From Acidocella sp. (GTDB lineage: Bacteria > Pseudomonadota > Alphaproteobacteria > Acetobacterales > Acetobacteraceae): a stretch of 52,178 nucleotides of DNA. Below, piece by piece: positions 33,732 through 42,872 of this stretch. Made by a program: the position numbers and the translations under genes. The notes below the pieces were generated by a model. That model ran no database searches. It worked only from the letters and a program-made list of their open reading frames with translations, and was not told the origin of the DNA. The stretch is taken from contig DAIDJU010000174.1 in NCBI GenBank assembly GCA_027451225.1, positions 1-52,178 of the forward strand, given 5' to 3'. Positions within the stretch are counted from its first letter, which is position 1. Each line of letters starts with the position of its first letter.

Positions 33732-36587
33732 ATGCCAAGCCATTCCCACAAGCCGGTGTTCCCAAAAGCCGCCGATGCCGGGGCCGCCGCGCGGCTGCGC
33801 ATCGATTTTTCCGAGCTGGGCGAGGCGCAAATGGCCTTTGCCTCCACCGAGGAGGGAGCAGCGCTGCTGCACGCCCTGGGCGGTAACGCGCCTTACCTCG
33901 CCGGGCTGGCGCTGCGCGACTCGGAGGCCCTGCTCGCCTGCATGCAAGCCGGGCCGGATGCGCATGTGGCCGGACTGCTGGCGGAGGTGCGCGCCCTGGC
34001 ACCCGATCTGCCGCGCCGCGAGTTGAGCGCGGCGGTACGCCGGGCCAAGCGGCAGGCGGCGCTGGCCATCGCCATTGCCGATATCGGCGGGCTCTGGCCG
34101 CTGGAGACCATCACCCGCGCGCTCTCGGACCTTGCGGAAGAGACCCTGCGCGCGGCCGTGAGGCATCTGCTGTTTACCCTGCACGACGCCGAGCAGATCA
34201 CCCTGCCCCACCCGGACGAACCCGAGCGCGGCTGCGGCTTCACCGCCCTGGCGCTCGGCAAGCTCGGCGCGCATGAGCTGAATTACTCCTCCGACATCGA
34301 CCTCGTGCTGCTCTACGACCCGGATTGCCCGGTTTACCCTGAAGACGCCCAGGGCATGATGGCGCGGCTGGCGCGGGATATTTCCACATTGCTCGCGGTG
34401 CGCGACGAAGAGGGCTACGTCTTCCGCGTCGATTTACGCCTCCGCCCCGACCCTTCCGCCACCCCGCCCGTGGTGGCCCTGCCCACGGCGCTGGCCTATT
34501 ACGAATCGCAAGGGCGGACCTGGGAGCGCGCGGCCTTCTCCAAGGCGCGGCCCATCGCGGGGGATATCGCGCTCGGCGAGCAGTTCCTCACCGCCATCCG
34601 CCCGTTCATCTGGCGCAAATATCTCGATTTCGCGGCGATCTCGGACATCCATGCGATGAAACGGCAGATCGATGCGCAAACCGGTGGCAGGGGGCTGCTG
34701 GGGCTGGATGTGAAGCGCGGGCGCGGCGGTATTCGCGAGATCGAGTTTATCGTGCAGACGCTGGGGCTCGTCTGGGGCGGGCAGGACCCGGCTTTGCGCA
34801 TCCCCGCCACGCTGGACGCTTTGCCCGCCATGGCCAAGGCCGGGCATCTGCCCGAAAAGACGGCGCGCGAGCTGGCGGCGGATTACCGCGTGCTGCGCCA
34901 GGTGGAGCACCGCCTGCAAATGGTGGATGACCGCCAGACCCACGCTTTACCCACCAATGCGGCTGGGCTTGAGACCTTTGCCATCTTCCTGGACGCGCAG
35001 GATTTTCAGCGCCGCTTCCCCAATCTGCTGGAGCAGGTGCATGAGCATTTCCGCTCCTTCTTCAACGCCGGGACCGACGATGCGCCCGAGCCGCTCGACC
35101 CAGGCCCTGAAGGCCCGCCGCCGCCTGCCTTCACCACCCGCCTGACCGAGCTGGGCTTCGCCGATACCCAGCACATCGCCGAACGGCTGCGGGAATGGGC
35201 CAACGGCCAACTCCCCGCCTTGCGCTCCGAACGCGCGCGGGAACTGCTGCACGGGCTGATGCCGCATCTGCTGGGCACGCTGGGCGCGCAGCCGGAGCCG
35301 GACAAGGCCTTCGCGCATTTCGACACGCTGCTCTCCCGCCAGAGCGCCGGGGTGCAGTTGCTTTCGCTGTTCGCACGGCACCCGGCGCTGTTGCAGCGCG
35401 TGGCCGCCGTGCTGGGTGCGGCACCTGCCCTGGCCGAGCAACTGGCCGAGGATGCGCACGCCCTGGAGGCGCTGCTCAACCCCAGCGCCCGCTTCGCCGC
35501 CCCCAAGCCGGTGCTCCGCCGCCAACTCGCCGAGGCGGAGGATTTGGAGCAAGCCACTGCGATTACCCGGCAATTCGTGCGCCAGGAGGAGTTTCATCTC
35601 TCCGTCGCCACGTTGGAAGGGCGCATCGACGCGGACGAGGCCGGGCGGCTGCGCACGGCGCTGGCGGAATCGGCGCTCTCGCTGCTGCTGCCCCGCGTGC
35701 TGGCGGCGCATAAGGCGCGGTATGGCACGGTGAGGGGCGCGCGCTTCGCCGTGGTGGCGCTGGGCAAGGCGGGGGCGGGCGAGATGCTGGCGGGATCCGA
35801 TCTCGACCTGATGCTGATCTACGATTACGCGCCAGCGGATATCGCGCCCACGCCGTATTTCGTGCGGCTCAGCCACGCCTTTACCGCCGCCCTCACCGCG
35901 CAAGGGCGGGAAGGCCCGCTCTATCATGTGGACATGCGGCTGCGCCCTTCGGGCAATCATGGGCCGGTGGCGGTCTCGCTGGAAGCGTTCCGGCGCTACC
36001 ATCATCTCGGCGAATCCTGGACCTGGGAGCGTCTGGCGCTCACCCGCGCGCGGGTGATGGCGGCCACGCCCGGCTTCGGCCCGGTGGTGCGCGAGGCGAT
36101 CGACGCAGCACTCTGCCGCCCGCAGGCGGCGGAGGCGATCCTGGCCGACACCGCCGCGATGCGCGACCGCCTGGCCACCGAGCTGCCCCCGTGCGGGATG
36201 TTCGACGTGAAGGCCCTGCCCGGCGGCATGATGGAGGTGACGTTCATCGCCCAGGCATTGCAGCTCATTCACGGGCCAAGGCAGAAGGCGCTGTTCCGGC
36301 CGAACACGGCGGCGGCGTTGCGGGAGCTTGGCCAGGCCGGAGTTTTGGCCGAGGCCGACATGGCCACGCTGCTGCGCGCCGACCATTTCTGGCGGACCAT
36401 CCAGGGCATCAACCGCATCACCGGGCTTTCCGACCGCGCCATCCAGCCCCCCGCCGCCATGCTCGCCCCGTTGCTGCGCGCCACGGGCACCGCGGATTTT
36501 GCCGAGCTGAGGCTGGCGATGGAGCGGATGAGCGCCGAAGTACAGCATTGTTTCAATAAGATTGTCAGACAAGGAGTAACCGCATGA
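33732..36587 (+). CDS. glnE: Glutamine synthetase adenylyltransferase/deadenylyltransferase
   Basis: Bifunctional enzyme that inactivates glutamine synthetase by AMP transfer when nitrogen is plentiful and reactivates it, under PII control; 951 aa. It has two nucleotidyltransferase domains. The first has LGKLGAHELNYSSDIDLVLLYD (about 175-195, deadenylyl side). The second has LGKAGAGEMLAGSDLDLMLIYD (about 676-697, adenylyl side). Both keep the G-S/Y-S-D-x-D metal motifs. A regulatory helical linker lies between, and GlnD_UR_UTase-type helices follow each. There is no clear Shine-Dalgarno. It overlaps bcp by ATGA. Confidence 0.96.
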   Translation: MPSHSHKPVFPKAADAGAAARLRIDFSELGEAQMAFASTEEGAALLHALGGNAPYLAGLALRDSEALLACMQAGPDAHVAGLLAEVRALAPDLPRRELSAAVRRAKRQAALAIAIADIGGLWPLETITRALSDLAEETLRAAVRHLLFTLHDAEQITLPHPDEPERGCGFTALALGKLGAHELNYSSDIDLVLLYDPDCPVYPEDAQGMMARLARDISTLLAVRDEEGYVFRVDLRLRPDPSATPPVVALPTALAYYESQGRTWERAAFSKARPIAGDIALGEQFLTAIRPFIWRKYLDFAAISDIHAMKRQIDAQTGGRGLLGLDVKRGRGGIREIEFIVQTLGLVWGGQDPALRIPATLDALPAMAKAGHLPEKTARELAADYRVLRQVEHRLQMVDDRQTHALPTNAAGLETFAIFLDAQDFQRRFPNLLEQVHEHFRSFFNAGTDDAPEPLDPGPEGPPPPAFTTRLTELGFADTQHIAERLREWANGQLPALRSERARELLHGLMPHLLGTLGAQPEPDKAFAHFDTLLSRQSAGVQLLSLFARHPALLQRVAAVLGAAPALAEQLAEDAHALEALLNPSARFAAPKPVLRRQLAEAEDLEQATAITRQFVRQEEFHLSVATLEGRIDADEAGRLRTALAESALSLLLPRVLAAHKARYGTVRGARFAVVALGKAGAGEMLAGSDLDLMLIYDYAPADIAPTPYFVRLSHAFTAALTAQGREGPLYHVDMRLRPSGNHGPVAVSLEAFRRYHHLGESWTWERLALTRARVMAATPGFGPVVREAIDAALCRPQAAEAILADTAAMRDRLATELPPCGMFDVKALPGGMMEVTFIAQALQLIHGPRQKALFRPNTAAALRELGQAGVLAEADMATLLRADHFWRTIQGINRITGLSDRAIQPPAAMLAPLLRATGTADFAELRLAMERMSAEVQHCFNKIVRQGVTA

Positions 36588-37048
36588 GCCTGACCGAAGG
36601 CGCCGACGCGCCCGATTTTACCCTGCCCGCCACCGGGGGGCGCACCGTTTCGCTCGCCTCGCTGAAGGGCAAACCCTTCGTGCTGTATTTCTACCCCCGC
36701 GCGGACACGCCGGGCTGCACCAAGGAGGCCTGCGCCTTCCAGGAAGGGCTGCCCGATTTTTCCAAGCTCGGTGTCACCGTCATCGGCGTTTCCAAGGACC
36801 CGATGAAGGCGCTGGAGAAATTCGCCGAGAAATACACGCTGCAATTCCCCCTCGCCTCCGACCCCGAGGTGAAGGTGATCGACGCCTATGGCGCGTGGCA
36901 GGAGAAATCCATGTACGGCAAAAAATACATGGGCATCGAGCGCTCCACCGTGCTGGTGGACGCCAACGGCAAGATCGCCAAGCTGTGGCCGAAGGTGAAG
37001 GTAACCGGCCATGCCGAGGACGTGCTTAAGGCCGTAAAGGCGCTGTAA
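36584..37048 (+). CDS. bcp: Thioredoxin-dependent thiol peroxidase, Bcp/PrxQ
   Basis: Reduces hydroperoxides in the cytosol; 154 aa. PRADTPGCTKEAC carries the peroxidatic Cys45 and, five residues on, the resolving Cys50, which makes it a two-Cys PrxQ. The family end GIERSTVLVDANGKIAKLWPKVKVTGHAEDVL is present. Co-translated with glnE through a 4-bp overlap. Confidence 0.95.
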   Translation: MSLTEGADAPDFTLPATGGRTVSLASLKGKPFVLYFYPRADTPGCTKEACAFQEGLPDFSKLGVTVIGVSKDPMKALEKFAEKYTLQFPLASDPEVKVIDAYGAWQEKSMYGKKYMGIERSTVLVDANGKIAKLWPKVKVTGHAEDVLKAVKAL

Positions 37049-37143
37049 CGCTTAATATCGCGCGGGCAGACGACCGAATTTTACGCCAGGTTAACTTCTC
37101 GGGCGGCATGATGAATTCCAGTTAAGGAAAGGGGTCTCGTGCC

Positions 37144-38232
37144 GTGAGTGAATTACTGGATATTCGGCCGCTGCCGCGCGAGGCAGGACCAGCCATCAAC
37201 CTGCTGCGGAAAGAAGAAAACGCATCCCGCCTGAACGCGCTTGCCAGCTACGAGATCCTCGATAGCGACGCGGAAAAATCCTACGACGACATCGCCCGCC
37301 TCGCCGCCTATGTCTGCGCGGCGCCGGCGGGGATGATCTCCTTTTTCGGCGAAAACCGCCAATGGGTGAAGTCCCTGGTCTGTACGGGGGCCTTCTCGGG
37401 CAAGCCGCTGGATTTCCCGCATGAGGGCCTCCGGGAGGCGGCCTTGCATGAGCCCGGCCAGATCCTGCAACTGCCGGATATACAGGCAGGCGGGCAGAAG
37501 CGCGGCCATGTCCGCCCCCGCTTTTATGCCGCCGCACCACTCTACGCTCCGGCGGGCGATATTCTGGGCAGCCTGGGCGTGCTGGACCGGCGCGCGCGCG
37601 GCCTGACCGGCGAACAATCCCACGCGCTGGAGACGCTGGCCCGGCAGGTGATGGAATTGCTGGAAATGCGCCGCACGCTGATCGGCCTTTCCAGCGCCAA
37701 CGCCAAGCTCGGCCAACAGAACGTGACCGATGCGCTGACCGGCATCCCCAACCGCCGCGCCTACGACCAGAAGCTGAGTGAAGAATTCGCGCGCGCCAAG
37801 CGGACCGGCGCACCGCTCTCGCTGCTGATGCTCGATATCGATAATTTCAAGCAGTATAACGATAATTTCGGCCATCTGGCCGGGGATTCGGCGCTGCAAT
37901 CGGTGGCGCGGGTGCTACTCTCCAGCTTGCGGCCCTACGACTTTCTGGCCCGTTATGGCGGCGAGGAGTTCGCCATCATCCTTCCCTCCACCGATCTGGC
38001 CGATGCTATCGTGGTGGCTGAACGCGTGCGCGGGCTGGTCGCAGCGTCGGAGTTTCCACACCGCAAATTCACCATCTCGGTCGGCGTGTCGCGGCTGGAT
38101 ATAGACGCCGGAACCAAAGCCTTGGTGCAGGCGGCGGATATTGGGCTGTACCGGGCCAAAGCCTCGGGACGGAATAAGGTGGTGATCGGGAAGCTCAACG
38201 ACCACTCGCCGGTGGGGTCGGCAACGCCCTGA
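37144..38232 (+). CDS. GAF-GGDEF diguanylate cyclase
   Basis: Probably makes c-di-GMP in the cytosol; 362 aa. GTG start with AAGGAAAGGGG upstream. The N-terminal GAF domain (about 25-175) begins LNALASYEILDSDAEKSYDDIARLAA, a common GAF entry. The GGDEF domain (about 190-350) has DALTGIPNRRAYD, DIDNFKQYND and the active site GGEEF at 272-276. RPYD at 263-266, five residues before it, is an intact inhibitory I-site. So this enzyme looks active and product-inhibited, unlike the degenerate protein at 29.1 kb. It ends exactly where convergent mutM ends. Confidence 0.93.
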   Translation: MSELLDIRPLPREAGPAINLLRKEENASRLNALASYEILDSDAEKSYDDIARLAAYVCAAPAGMISFFGENRQWVKSLVCTGAFSGKPLDFPHEGLREAALHEPGQILQLPDIQAGGQKRGHVRPRFYAAAPLYAPAGDILGSLGVLDRRARGLTGEQSHALETLARQVMELLEMRRTLIGLSSANAKLGQQNVTDALTGIPNRRAYDQKLSEEFARAKRTGAPLSLLMLDIDNFKQYNDNFGHLAGDSALQSVARVLLSSLRPYDFLARYGGEEFAIILPSTDLADAIVVAERVRGLVAASEFPHRKFTISVGVSRLDIDAGTKALVQAADIGLYRAKASGRNKVVIGKLNDHSPVGSATP

Positions 38233-39060
38233 TTATTTCTGCGTCTTCGGGCAGTAGAAGGTGCTGCGCCCAGATTGGGTGATGCTCTTGATCCCCGCGC
38301 AGACTGGCGGGCCGGGGCATCGCTCGCAGGGTTCGCCCGTGCGGCCATAGACTTTCCAGGCATGCTGGAAATAGCCCAACTCGCCGCTCGGCTGCACATA
38401 GTCGCGCAAGGAGGAGCCTCCCGCCGCAATGGCGTCGCGCAGCGTGTCGCGTATGGCCTGCACCAGCGCCTCGATGCGCGGACGGGAGATTTTCCCCGCC
38501 TGGCGGATGGGGCTGATACCCGCGCGGAACAGCGCCTCGCTGGCGTAGATATTGCCGATTCCGGCGACAATGCGCTGGTCCAGCAGCGCGGCTTTTATGG
38601 ATGTGGCCTTGCCCTTGAGCGCCGCCGCAAGCACCGGCGCGGAGAACTCATTGCCCAGCGGCTCCGGCCCCATGCCGGAAAGCAGCTTGTGGCTGTCCTC
38701 CTCAGTGGTCCGCACGAGGTCCAGCACACCGAAGCGCCGGGGATCTACAAACCCCACCCGCGCCCCGTCATCGGTCTCGATGGTCAGATGCTCATGCGCT
38801 GCCGACGGCGCGTCAATCAGCATCCGGCCGGACATGCCGAGATGGATCAGCACCGACCAGCCATTATCCAGCCGCATGAGCAGGAACTTGCCCCGGCGGC
38901 GGAAGCCCAGCACCAAAGCGCCGGTGAGCAGGCGCGGCAGCTCGGGCGGCACGGGCCAGCGTATATCGGCGCGGTGCAGCGCGGCGTGCTTAATGTGGCG
39001 TCCGGTGAGGCGGGCATCCAGCCCGCGCATCACGGTCTCGACTTCGGGGAGTTCCGGCAT
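38233..39060 (-). CDS. mutM: Formamidopyrimidine-DNA glycosylase (Fpg)
   Basis: Base-excision repair of 8-oxoguanine and FaPy lesions; 275 aa. The N-terminal [13 protein letters not shown] holds the catalytic proline and Glu after Met removal. Further marks are [11 protein letters not shown] (Lys), [19 protein letters not shown] (helix-two-turn-helix) and [20 protein letters not shown]. The C-terminal zinc finger is unusual: [14 protein letters not shown] then FYCPKTQK, so the fourth ligand of the usual C-x2-C-x16-C-x2-C is Thr while an extra Cys appears in the loop. Divergent from ubiE, 26 bp apart. Confidence 0.96.
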   Translation of the reverse strand: MPELPEVETVMRGLDARLTGRHIKHAALHRADIRWPVPPELPRLLTGALVLGFRRRGKFLLMRLDNGWSVLIHLGMSGRMLIDAPSAAHEHLTIETDDGARVGFVDPRRFGVLDLVRTTEEDSHKLLSGMGPEPLGNEFSAPVLAAALKGKATSIKAALLDQRIVAGIGNIYASEALFRAGISPIRQAGKISRPRIEALVQAIRDTLRDAIAAGGSSLRDYVQPSGELGYFQHAWKVYGRTGEPCERCPGPPVCAGIKSITQSGRSTFYCPKTQK

Positions 39061-39086
39061 GGCAAAACAAGGCTATACTGCCTGCC

Positions 39087-39839
39087 ATGAGCCAGAACAA
39101 TTCCAGCGAGACCGCCGATTTCGGATTCAAGACCGTGCCACGCGGGCAGAAAGCCGCCCTGGTGCGCGAGGTCTTCGATTCGGTGGCCGGCAAGTACGAC
39201 GTCATGAACGATCTGATGTCGCTCGGCATTCACCGCCTGTGGAAGCGCGAGTTCCTCACGGCACTCGACCCGCGCCCGCACTACACGCTGCTGGACCTCG
39301 CCGCAGGGACCGGGGACATCACCTTCGGCTGGCTCAAGCGCGGCGGCGGCAAGGTGGTGATGTCGGACATCAACGCCTCCATGCTCAGCGTGGGGCGGGA
39401 CCGCGCGACGGCCAAGGGCTATCTCGGCGATATCGAATTCCTGGTGGCCGACGCCGAAAAACTGCCGCTGCCCGATGCCAGCTTCGACCGCATCTCCATG
39501 GCCTTCGGCCTGCGCAACTGCACCAACAAGGACAAGGTGATCGCCGAGGCGCGCCGCCTGCTCAAGCCGGGCGGGCGCTTCATGGTGCTGGAATTTTCGC
39601 GCCTGCAAATCGCGGGGCTTACGGGGCTGTATGACCGCTGGTCCTTCGACGCGCTGCCGAAGATCGGGCAACTCGTGGCCAAGGACGCCGAGAGCTACCA
39701 GTATCTGGCCGAAAGCATCCGCATGTTCCCCGACCAGGAGACACTCAAGCGCATGTTCGAAAATGCCGGGCTGGAGCGCGTGACCTATCGCAACCTCTCG
39801 GGGGGCATCGCGGCCATCCATACGGGCTGGCGTCTGTGA
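39087..39839 (+). CDS. ubiE: Ubiquinone/menaquinone C-methyltransferase
   Basis: SAM-dependent C-methylation in ubiquinone biosynthesis; 250 aa. The N-terminal FGFKTVPRGQKAALVREVFDSVAGKYDVMNDLMSLGIHRLWKRE is the family signature. LDLAAGTGDIT is SAM motif I, and FGLRNCTNKD and the C-terminal [15 protein letters not shown] complete it. Its stop overlaps the GTG of coaBC (GTGA). In many alphaproteobacteria ubiB sits between these two; here it is absent. Confidence 0.97.
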   Translation: MSQNNSSETADFGFKTVPRGQKAALVREVFDSVAGKYDVMNDLMSLGIHRLWKREFLTALDPRPHYTLLDLAAGTGDITFGWLKRGGGKVVMSDINASMLSVGRDRATAKGYLGDIEFLVADAEKLPLPDASFDRISMAFGLRNCTNKDKVIAEARRLLKPGGRFMVLEFSRLQIAGLTGLYDRWSFDALPKIGQLVAKDAESYQYLAESIRMFPDQETLKRMFENAGLERVTYRNLSGGIAAIHTGWRL

Positions 39840-41017
39840 GGAAACTGCTCCTCATCGTCACCGGGGGGATTGCCGCCTATAAGGCGCTGGAGCTGGTGCG
39901 CCTTGCCACCAAGGCGGGGTATGGCGTGACCGCCGTGCTCACCAAGGCGGGGGCGCAGTTCGTCACCCCGCTCTCGCTCCAGGCGCTGACGGGCAGCAAG
40001 GTGTACCAGGAGCTGTTCTCGCTGACCGATGAGAGCGAGATGGGGCATATCGAGCTTTCCCGCGCTGCCGACCTCGTGGTGGTGGCCCCCGCCACGGCGG
40101 ATATTCTGGCCAAGATGACCGCCGGGCTGGCGGATGATCTCGCCTCCACTTTGCTGCTGGCCACCGACAAGCCCGTGCTCGTGGCCCCGGCGATGAATGT
40201 GCGGATGTGGGAGCACGCTGCCACCCAGGCGAATATGGCCACGCTCGCCAAGCGCGGCGTGCTGGTGGTGCCGCCGGATGAAGGCCCGATGGCCTGCGGC
40301 GAGTACGGGCCGGGCCGCTTGACCGAGCCGCCCGCGATTCTGGCGGCCATCAAGGCGTTCTTCGCCGATGGTCCGCTCAAGGGGCTTCATGCCATCGTCA
40401 CCAGCGGGCCGACGCATGAACCCATCGACCCGGTGCGCTATCTCGCCAATCGCAGCTCGGGCAAGCAGGGCCATGCCATTGCCGCCGCGCTGGCGGCGCT
40501 GGGGGCAAGGGTCACGCTGGTCAGCGGCCCGGTGAACGTGCGGGACCCGGCCGGCGTGCGCATGGTGCGGGTGGAGACGGCGCGCGAAATGCGTGATGCC
40601 GTGCGGGCCGCACTTCCCGCGGACATCGCCGTTTGCGCCGCCGCCGTGGCGGATTGGCGCGTGGAGGAGGCCGGGCAGAAGATCAAGAAGGATGGCTCCG
40701 GCCAGCCCCCTGCCCTGCGCCTGACCGAAAACCCGGACATCCTGGCCGAGATTTCCCAACCCGCCCCAAGCCGTCCGCGCCTCGTCATCGGCTTTGCGGC
40801 AGAGACGGAGAAGCTCGCCGAACACGCCGCCGCCAAGCGCGCGCGCAAGGGCTGCGACTGGCTGGTGGCCAATGATGTCGGCGGCACCGGCATCATGGGC
40901 GGGGATGAGAACGAGATATTGCTGCTCACCCCCAACGGCTCGGAAGCCTGGGACAAAATGGACAAAACCGCGCTGGCCCGGAAGCTGGCTGCGCGTATCG
41001 GAGAGTTTTTTGCATGA
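39836..41017 (+). CDS. coaBC: Phosphopantothenoylcysteine decarboxylase / phosphopantothenate-cysteine ligase
   Basis: Two consecutive steps of coenzyme A synthesis; 393 aa. The N-terminal flavoprotein CoaC half (1-180) has [10 protein letters not shown], the active-site His region [18 protein letters not shown] and [11 protein letters not shown]. The C-terminal CoaB half has [24 protein letters not shown], and the Lys-containing [14 protein letters not shown] start overlapping ubiE; 4-bp overlap with dut. Complete. Confidence 0.97.
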   Translation: MRKLLLIVTGGIAAYKALELVRLATKAGYGVTAVLTKAGAQFVTPLSLQALTGSKVYQELFSLTDESEMGHIELSRAADLVVVAPATADILAKMTAGLADDLASTLLLATDKPVLVAPAMNVRMWEHAATQANMATLAKRGVLVVPPDEGPMACGEYGPGRLTEPPAILAAIKAFFADGPLKGLHAIVTSGPTHEPIDPVRYLANRSSGKQGHAIAAALAALGARVTLVSGPVNVRDPAGVRMVRVETAREMRDAVRAALPADIAVCAAAVADWRVEEAGQKIKKDGSGQPPALRLTENPDILAEISQPAPSRPRLVIGFAAETEKLAEHAAAKRARKGCDWLVANDVGGTGIMGGDENEILLLTPNGSEAWDKMDKTALARKLAARIGEFFA

Positions 41018-41463
41018 CCAACGTGACTGTTAAAATCCGCCGCCTGCCGCATGGGCTGGGGCTGGACCTGCCGCATTACGCCACCGCTGGCGCTGCGGGC
41101 ATGGATCTGCTGGCGGCGGTGGAAACACCCGTGATCATCCCGGCTGGTGGACGGGCGCTGATCCCCACCGGCTTCTGCATCGCCCTACCCGCTGGCTATG
41201 AGTTGCAGGTGCGCCCGCGCTCGGGCCTCGCGCTGAAAAACGGCATTACGCTGCCCAACTCCCCCGGCACCATCGACGAGGATTATCGCGGCGAGGTCGG
41301 CGTGATCGTGCTGAACACCGGCGCGGAAGCCTTCGAGGTGACGCGCGGCATGCGCATCGCCCAGGCTGTGGTGGCCCCGGTGGTGCGCGCGCTGTGGGAG
41401 GTGGTGGAGGATCTCGACGAGACCTTACGCGGCGAAGGCGGGTTCGGCAGCACCGGACATTAA
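41014..41463 (+). CDS. dut: dUTP diphosphatase
   Basis: Hydrolyses dUTP to dUMP, keeping uracil out of DNA and feeding thymidylate; 149 aa, trimer. The five motifs are visible: [47 protein letters not shown] and the C-terminal [10 protein letters not shown]. Last of ubiE-coaBC-dut. Its stop shares 4 bp with a convergent small membrane gene. Confidence 0.97.
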   Translation: MTNVTVKIRRLPHGLGLDLPHYATAGAAGMDLLAAVETPVIIPAGGRALIPTGFCIALPAGYELQVRPRSGLALKNGITLPNSPGTIDEDYRGEVGVIVLNTGAEAFEVTRGMRIAQAVVAPVVRALWEVVEDLDETLRGEGGFGSTGH

Positions 41464-41663
41464 GACCGCGCCAACAGAAACAGCCCAAACCCTGCCAGAC
41501 CCAGCCCGATGAGCTGGGTCTGCCAGAAGGCCAGATGGATATGGTTGAAAATCCCGTAGGGATTACCGTGGACAAACACGAGCAGCCAGACCAGCGGCGT
41601 CAGCGGCACCAATCCGACAACGATCAGAACCACACCCAGCACGCGCAGGAGCAGCCGCCCCAC
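41460..41663 (-). CDS. Small membrane protein, 67 aa
   Basis: Two hydrophobic helices (about 5-30 and 45-65) joined by a loop [19 protein letters not shown] with several aromatic and His residues. GTG start 5 bp after the stop of the nickel/cobalt permease, with AGGGA in that stop region, so it is probably co-translated with it. I know no family and would not assume a metal role. Codon positions show the strand's normal G/C bias, which supports a real gene. Confidence 0.6.
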   Translation of the reverse strand: MGRLLLRVLGVVLIVVGLVPLTPLVWLLVFVHGNPYGIFNHIHLAFWQTQLIGLGLAGFGLFLLARS

Positions 41664-41668
41664 GCGGG

Positions 41669-42706
41669 CTAATCCCTGACCGTGACCTCGATCCGGTCGT
41701 ACCCCCGGGCTTTGTAGATCGCCACGGAAACGAGCCAGCTCGAAGCGAAAATGCCGATGATGACATAGCCCAGCATGCCGAAATTATTGTTCAGCGCGGC
41801 CACCGGGTCCCAGAACGCGCCGGAGAGGTTATACGCCCCCTGCACCAGCCCCAGCGCCTCCAGTCCGCCGACGATGAGCGCCACCAGCACCGAAACGCTG
41901 GTGATGGTGATGTTGTAGTAGAGCTTGCGCATCGGGCGGGCGAAGGCCCAGCCATAGGCGCCGATCATCAGCTGGTTGTCGGCCGTGTCCACCAGCGCCA
42001 TGCCGGCGGCGAACAGCGCCGGAAACAGCATGATCGACCAGACCGGCAACCCGTGCGAGGCCTCGGCGGCGGAAATGCCGAGCAGCCCGACTTCGGTTGC
42101 CGTGTCGAACCCGAGCCCGAACAACAGGCCGATGGGGTACATGTGCCAATCCCGCCGCACCAGCCCGAACAGGGCGCGGAACACACGCCCGAAAAACCCG
42201 CGGCGGGCGAGCAGCAGGTTCAAATCCTCGTCGGAATAGTCTCCCCCGGCCTTAACCCGGCGGAAGGTGGACACAACCGAAACCAGCACCAGCAGGTTGA
42301 TAACCGCGAGCCCCAGTAGGAATCCGGCGGAGACCAGCGTACCGGCGATGCCGCCAACCCCCTCCAACGCGCCGAAATGCCCCTTGATGACCGCGGCAGA
42401 CCCCGCCACCGCGGCGGAGAGGACAAAAACGATGGTGGAATGCCCAACCGAGAACCACAACCCGGCGCCGATGGGCCGCCGCCCCTGCTGCATCAGCTTG
42501 CGGGTCACGTTGTCGATGGCGGCGATATGGTCGGCATCCACGGCGTGGCGCAGCCCGAAGCTGTAGGCCAGAAACGCCGTACCCAGCAGCACCGGAAAAT
42601 GCCGGAACGCCACAGCGGCCAAAGCCCAGATGACGAGGTTAACCACCACCAACCCGGCCAGCATCGTCACACCGCCCCGGCCAAGCTTCATCCTGCGCAA
42701 AACCAT
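41669..42706 (-). CDS. Nickel/cobalt permease, NiCoT family (HoxN/NixA)
   Basis: Single-component inner-membrane importer of Ni2+ or Co2+; 345 aa with eight predicted membrane segments. The signature RHAVDADHIAAIDNVTRKL in helix 2 starts at about residue 53, and GLGFDTATEVGLL and SIMLFPALFAAGMALVDTADN are the other two family motifs. The ATG at 42706 is chosen because longer starts add non-hydrophobic sequence; the ATG at 42691 is an alternative. No urease, hydrogenase or cobalamin gene is nearby and no metal riboswitch was recognised upstream. Divergent from the ABC permease. Confidence 0.93.
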   Translation of the reverse strand: MVLRRMKLGRGGVTMLAGLVVVNLVIWALAAVAFRHFPVLLGTAFLAYSFGLRHAVDADHIAAIDNVTRKLMQQGRRPIGAGLWFSVGHSTIVFVLSAAVAGSAAVIKGHFGALEGVGGIAGTLVSAGFLLGLAVINLLVLVSVVSTFRRVKAGGDYSDEDLNLLLARRGFFGRVFRALFGLVRRDWHMYPIGLLFGLGFDTATEVGLLGISAAEASHGLPVWSIMLFPALFAAGMALVDTADNQLMIGAYGWAFARPMRKLYYNITITSVSVLVALIVGGLEALGLVQGAYNLSGAFWDPVAALNNNFGMLGYVIIGIFASSWLVSVAIYKARGYDRIEVTVRD

Positions 42707-42872
42707 GGGCGCATTAAAACACCCCCCGCCGGGATACGACAAATGATCTGCATCAACCCCCGCCCTGCCGCTGGCGCGGCATGTCACCGAAACGCAACTC
42801 TCTGCCTGCGTGACAAACCGGTTTGCTCTGGTTAAGGGAGCGTGAGCAACCTCTCCGAAGCCAGGCGGCAAG

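Noticed and set aside
33715-34002. N-terminal extension of the YhdP-like protein to 34002
   Set aside because: The extra residues are low-complexity Arg/Pro/Ala sequence, antisense to the start of glnE; the membrane anchor follows naturally from the ATG at 33714.
42707-42872. Cobalamin or nickel/cobalt riboswitch before the NiCoT permease
   Set aside because: No B12-box-like sequence or four-way junction pattern recognised in the short upstream region.
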